DNA of 64,000 nt from Taeniopygia guttata. Its lineage: Eukaryota; Chordata; Aves; Passeriformes; Estrildidae. How positions within the stretch are numbered: position 1 is the first letter of the stretch; every line of letters begins with the position of its first letter. Under the pieces are notes generated by a model, which saw nothing but the letters and a program-made list of their open reading frames with translations, was not told where the DNA came from and searched no databases. Of the stretch, positions 60,101-64,000 are shown piece after piece. The position numbers and the translations under genes were made by a program. The stretch spans positions 7,954,501-8,018,500 of the forward strand of contig NC_133043.1 in assembly GCF_048771995.1 (NCBI RefSeq), read 5' to 3'.

Positions 60101-63100
60101 TTGGAAGGCCCCTCTCAGTGCTTTCCATTCCCTCTCATATCACTTTCCATCTCCTGCCCTTGGGTTGGTATGGGGTACAAGCCCCCAGTATCTCCAAGAG
60201 ATGGAAAAGTAGCCTGAGTGTGGGGAGGGTGAGCACACTGCAGGAAGGACAATGGCACAGCCAGCCACCACAGGAGCTGTGGAAATTGCTGAAGATTTGG
60301 GGAATCCAGATTTACTGCATCTTCTGTGGCAATCTGGCCTCCCCAGCATCCTTGTAAATGAGAAACCACATAAGCCTCACACTCTATTATTGCTTTAGAG
60401 CATTAGAATCCCTCATTTAGGATAAACATTCTCATCTCCAGCAGAGCATGAATAACATTAAATGAGATAGTTAAAATGTTTCAGGCCAATTATAGCCCTG
60501 GTGTAACTTCGGCAGAGTTACACCAGGGATTAATTTGATCCGGAGAGCTCTGCCTCCTGTTCCAAACTGGGATTCCAGCACGGGTAATTACATCCTGCCT
60601 CTCTGCACTTCCTCTGGAGTTTTAATTGGGTTGAATGGACTCAACTTCTGCTCTTTTCCTCAGAAAGCCATGAAATTTCCAAACTGCTGCATGAGCTGAG
60701 GGAGCTGTGCTGCCTCTCTGCAGTGTGATGTGGGCCAGGTCTTCCCTGGGTGTGGGTGCACAGCAACCTGCACCCCACCGTACCTTCTGCTGGTAATCCC
60801 ACCACTCCAGGCTTATGCTGGGGGTCCAGCCACCCATCCCAGCCTGGATCCCAGACCAGGACCCCTGGGCATTGAGACAGGCAGCTGGGCTGTCTCCCCC
60901 TTCCACATCCCAGCCCTCTTAGTAAATCAGCATTAATGAGGGACATTTGACCCTCTCTTCCCCTGAACAGCCTCATGAAGCATTTTTGTTCCATGAGATA
61001 GTTAAGAAACTTGAACCAATTTCCTCTACTTGCTTCTACTGTAGGTTTTTGGTTGACTTAATTTTTTTTTTTTTTGAGAAAAAGCAAAGTTGTAGGCCAC
61101 ACACAGCCTTAGGATGCCTCAGGAGTGGGAGCAGAGGAGAGAGAGCAGGGTCTGATGTGGATGGGATGGAGCAGACAGGGTAGTTGAGATGAGGTGACCC
61201 CAGTCCTGGTCTGCTCGGTTTGTCAGAGAGACCACATGTGCAACTGAGACAAGAGGGTCAGAGCTGGGAAAGTGCACATGCTGGCTGTGATTAGGAATTT
61301 AATTGGGGAGGAATTGAATTCTGAGGCATTATCTCACTGAGTTGGAGCAATACAGAGCCATACATCCTCCATAGCCAACTGTATGCAGAGGCAATAGCAA
61401 AGGGAAGAGTGATGGGAACAGTCTCCCTCACAGATTTCCAGGACTTTCTGCTGCTGTGTGGTCCACTTCCCTTCTCAGAGAGAAATGACGAAAACAGACA
61501 GTCTGATAAACCCCAGGGAGTGGGGCCCAGCAAGGCCCCACTGCTTCACCCCCTCCTCCAGCCCGTGTGGGACTGCTGGTCCCACACCACCTCCACCCCC
61601 CAGCTGGAGTAGTCCACTCAATGTTTCATTTCCCCTTTTAGCTTTTCCCAAACTGTATTTTAGTGGGGCCAGAGATGGAAAGAAGAAGAGCAGAGATGTC
61701 ACAATCCTTCCTTCCTCCTCAAACAAACAGCTTCTCCTCGGTGGGGTCACAGCAGTGGGACCACGATGAGGGGACCGTGTCCATCAGCATGCCTTGGCAA
61801 AACACTGGTGACACCATGCCTGACCTGTGAGGGCTGCCACCACCCCTTCTGTGTTTCTCATGAAGTGGTGGGTGGTTTTGGCCAGCAGAGAGGACACAAT
61901 GAACGAACTAAGTGAATTCCCACTCCCACCCACCAAAGGCCTTCCGGGACCATCCCAAATCTCGGTGCAAACAACAAACAACTCGCCATGGCCAGCAAAC
62001 CTTGTGCAGCCGCTGGCTACAGGCACTCACCCGCTCTGAGCTCACTGCTGGCTGTGGCTGGCTGAGTAAATAAAGAACATTTCTCATGAAATCCACCCTC
62101 TTGGAGGTCCCCAGGAGGAGAGCTGGCCTTTCCATGGCTCAGGAAACCTTTATCCCCCAAATTTACAACACTGCCCTGCAGCTGATTTAGCAAGCACGTC
62201 TGCACACCCAGGTTTGCAGGGCAGTGACCCTGTCCCAGCAGCCCTGTGACATTTGCAGGCACCATTTCCATCTGGCCCCATGTTGTCCTTTCTGGGAGTT
62301 TTTGAATGCTAGTCCAGATGGGGAGAGAGGTCAGAGTTATTGATGGAAAGGTCCAGACTGAAATCTGGATTTTCACTAAACCCAGAATGACTGTGCCTGG
62401 GCTAACCCTGCAGATCAGGGCTCCAGTGGGCTCCCCTCAGAGAGGCTCTGCTCCAGTCCTTGAGGGTCTCATAGCCCCAGCATGTACCCATCATTCTTGG
62501 GGCTCCTCTCCATCCTGTTTCTGACCTTGCAGATTCTCCTTGTTTCTCATTTCTGCCCACCCAGACTGAACAGCACTTCTGCAGCTAAGCCCTTGACCTT
62601 TATTTTCCCTTAAATCAATACATAAAAGCCATTCTACAGCAATACCAGCATGTCAGGGGAATCCAGGTGATTCATATCACCAGAAGAGCTGATTCTGCCT
62701 TTCAGGTTCAATCCTGGTAAGCTTTTGTCTTTTCAGATTCCAATCTTTTCTGTGCTGCCTTCAGCACAGCATTGTATTCATCCCCTGACCCCCCTTCCCG
62801 GCATTATTGACTCTGTATCTTACTTTTAATCTGCTATAAAATGAAGGTAGCTTCAGGTAAAACCAATTCTATTCCTCCTGATCATAATACTTCCTTTGCC
62901 AAAAAGAAGAAAGAAAAATGTTTAACATAAGTTGAGCTTGAAGAAGCTTAATTTATAACCTTACAGGGGGAAAAACCTATTAAGAAAACTCTATAGACAT
63001 TTGTGAAATTCTCAATATGGAGAACCAAACTGCTGGGAGCTCTTGTCAGTGTGTCTGACCTCACCTCTGAGGCGAGGGGGGACCCTGCAGCTGCAGGATG

Positions 63101-64000
63101 GGGAGAGGGTGCTGGCATCAACCAGAACATCCTGGGCAGGACACACATCCCAGATTTCTTCCCCACCAGCTAGGGAAGATTTCTTCTTTTCCAGCTAGGT
63201 TGAAGTGAATGTTTGTGAGCCCACTGCTCCCAATGACTGATCAGCACACCCTGATAGACTTTTCCCATCAGAGCATTTATTTTTACAGCAGGACACCAAG
63301 TCCTCAAACAAACGAAGGCTTGCACAAGAAATCGTCTGCCTCAGTTTGGCAGCAAACAGGAATATTTGTCTTTATTCTAAACCCAATTTTTTGTGGCTAA
63401 ATAGAGCCAAAAATATAACTCACCCTGCTACTTCTCCCAGACACAAGTCATCTCTGAATGCCGAAAGCAACTCTTCCCCTGCCACAAATGGACCAAATAA
63501 ACCCAGCACGAGACCGGTGCTTAGGAGAAGCCAATGTGCCTCTAATGCTGTCATCTACAGTGAGCTGTGTGCACACTGATCTTTTATTAATGGATTTATA
63601 TCCATGGGAAAGCTGCAGAGCACACGAGAGCCCCATGGCCGGGAGCAGGATCCCCAATTGCCACGACCCAGGGCTCAGCCTCAGACAGGCAAATTTCCTT
63701 CCTGGCCCAGCATTTAGCCCAGAGCCTGGCCCTTCCTGAGCTGTGGGAGAGCAGCTGGGTGATGTGGGTTTGTTGCTGTCACAGGTTGTTTTCTGAGGGT
63801 TTCAGCAGGTGCCGAGGCTGGGATGTGCTCGGTGCTGGCTGCAGAGCGCAGGGGAGCTGCAGGACGAGAAGGAATCGTAGTTAATTGGTGAATTGTGGTT
63901 AATTGTTTGTTGAGAACTCAGGTTAGAAGCCTTGGGGGAGCTGCCTGCAGGGCGTAGTGAGTCCCTGAGCTGCCCTGGGCTTTCAGCAGTGCCCGGGGGG
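48121..64000. other. Gene-poor stretch, no coding gene supported
   Basis: About 16 kb with no exon I can assign. The start (48.13-49.0 kb) is AT-rich. Later parts are ordinary mixed sequence with short chance frames, A or T runs near 50125 and 61060, and GC-rich patches such as 52.6-53.0 kb. By synteny PRCD and CYGB are expected beyond SNHG16. Their known N-terminal sequences (the PRCD hydrophobic start and the CYGB globin helices) were looked for by eye and not seen, so they probably lie right of the window or are absent. Confidence 0.5.
60486..60536. repeat. Palindromic relic of an ancient amniote repeat (candidate)
   Basis: A perfect 13-bp inverted repeat, CCCTGGTGTAACT (60496-60508) and AGTTACACCAGGG (60516-60528), has a 7-base loop. 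The symmetry extends imperfectly outward to GGCCAATTAT on the left and ATTAATTTGATCC on the right. The wording resembles a palindromic repeat that I recall as common in turtle and crocodilian genomes. The palindrome is seen; the family is from memory. Confidence 0.55.

Noticed and set aside
61261-61280. Minus-strand ATGTGCAC start considered as PRCD exon 1
   Set aside because: The frame reads MCTFPALTLL and then departs from the PRCD membrane anchor and its Trp-Arg-Arg-Arg segment; no support.

Overview
The window is nuclear DNA from a bird, very probably a passerine. Three things point that way. The gene order MXRA7 - ST6GALNAC1 - ST6GALNAC2 - SNHG16 is the avian counterpart of human 17q25.1. 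The introns are compact with GC-rich promoters. The fossil repeats are CR1 LINE 3' ends and short LTRs of the ERVK and ERVL kinds typical of songbird genomes. No bacterial gene, CRISPR array or intact transposon was seen.

Layout. Positions 1-8040 (+ strand) hold the 3' part of MXRA7: the standard last coding exon at 7924-8038, and upstream a well-formed candidate alternative terminal exon (3185 to about 4860) with its own stop codon and poly(A) signal. Positions 8.0-15.6 kb are intergenic with a CR1 piece and LTR fossils. ST6GALNAC1 follows at 15585-24317 (+, nine coding exons, 587 aa). A 10 kb spacer carries a solo ERVL-type LTR, an antisense ERVK-type LTR, a CR1 piece and tandem repeats. 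ST6GALNAC2 occupies 34347-42933 (+, ten coding exons, 403 aa) behind a GC-rich promoter. Tail to tail with it, a minus-strand non-coding gene (about 44.9-48.0 kb) carries two SNORD1-like box C/D snoRNAs and starts in a CpG island with three ZNF143/STAF-like motifs; I read it as SNHG16. From 48.1 to 64 kb I can support no gene.

The two sialyltransferases are tandem paralogues. Both are type II Golgi membrane enzymes that add alpha-2,6-linked sialic acid to the GalNAc of mucin-type O-glycans. All four sialyl motifs (L, S, III, VS) are intact in both, all joins have GT-AG borders in compatible phase, and the last seven exons have matching phases. The main difference is the stem: ST6GALNAC1 has a large Thr/Pro-rich exon built from tandem 15-residue and 18-residue repeats, whereas ST6GALNAC2 has two short stem exons.

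Exon borders were read by eye from splice consensus and reading frame. UTR ends, the alternative MXRA7 exon and the exact SNHG16 exons are inference.
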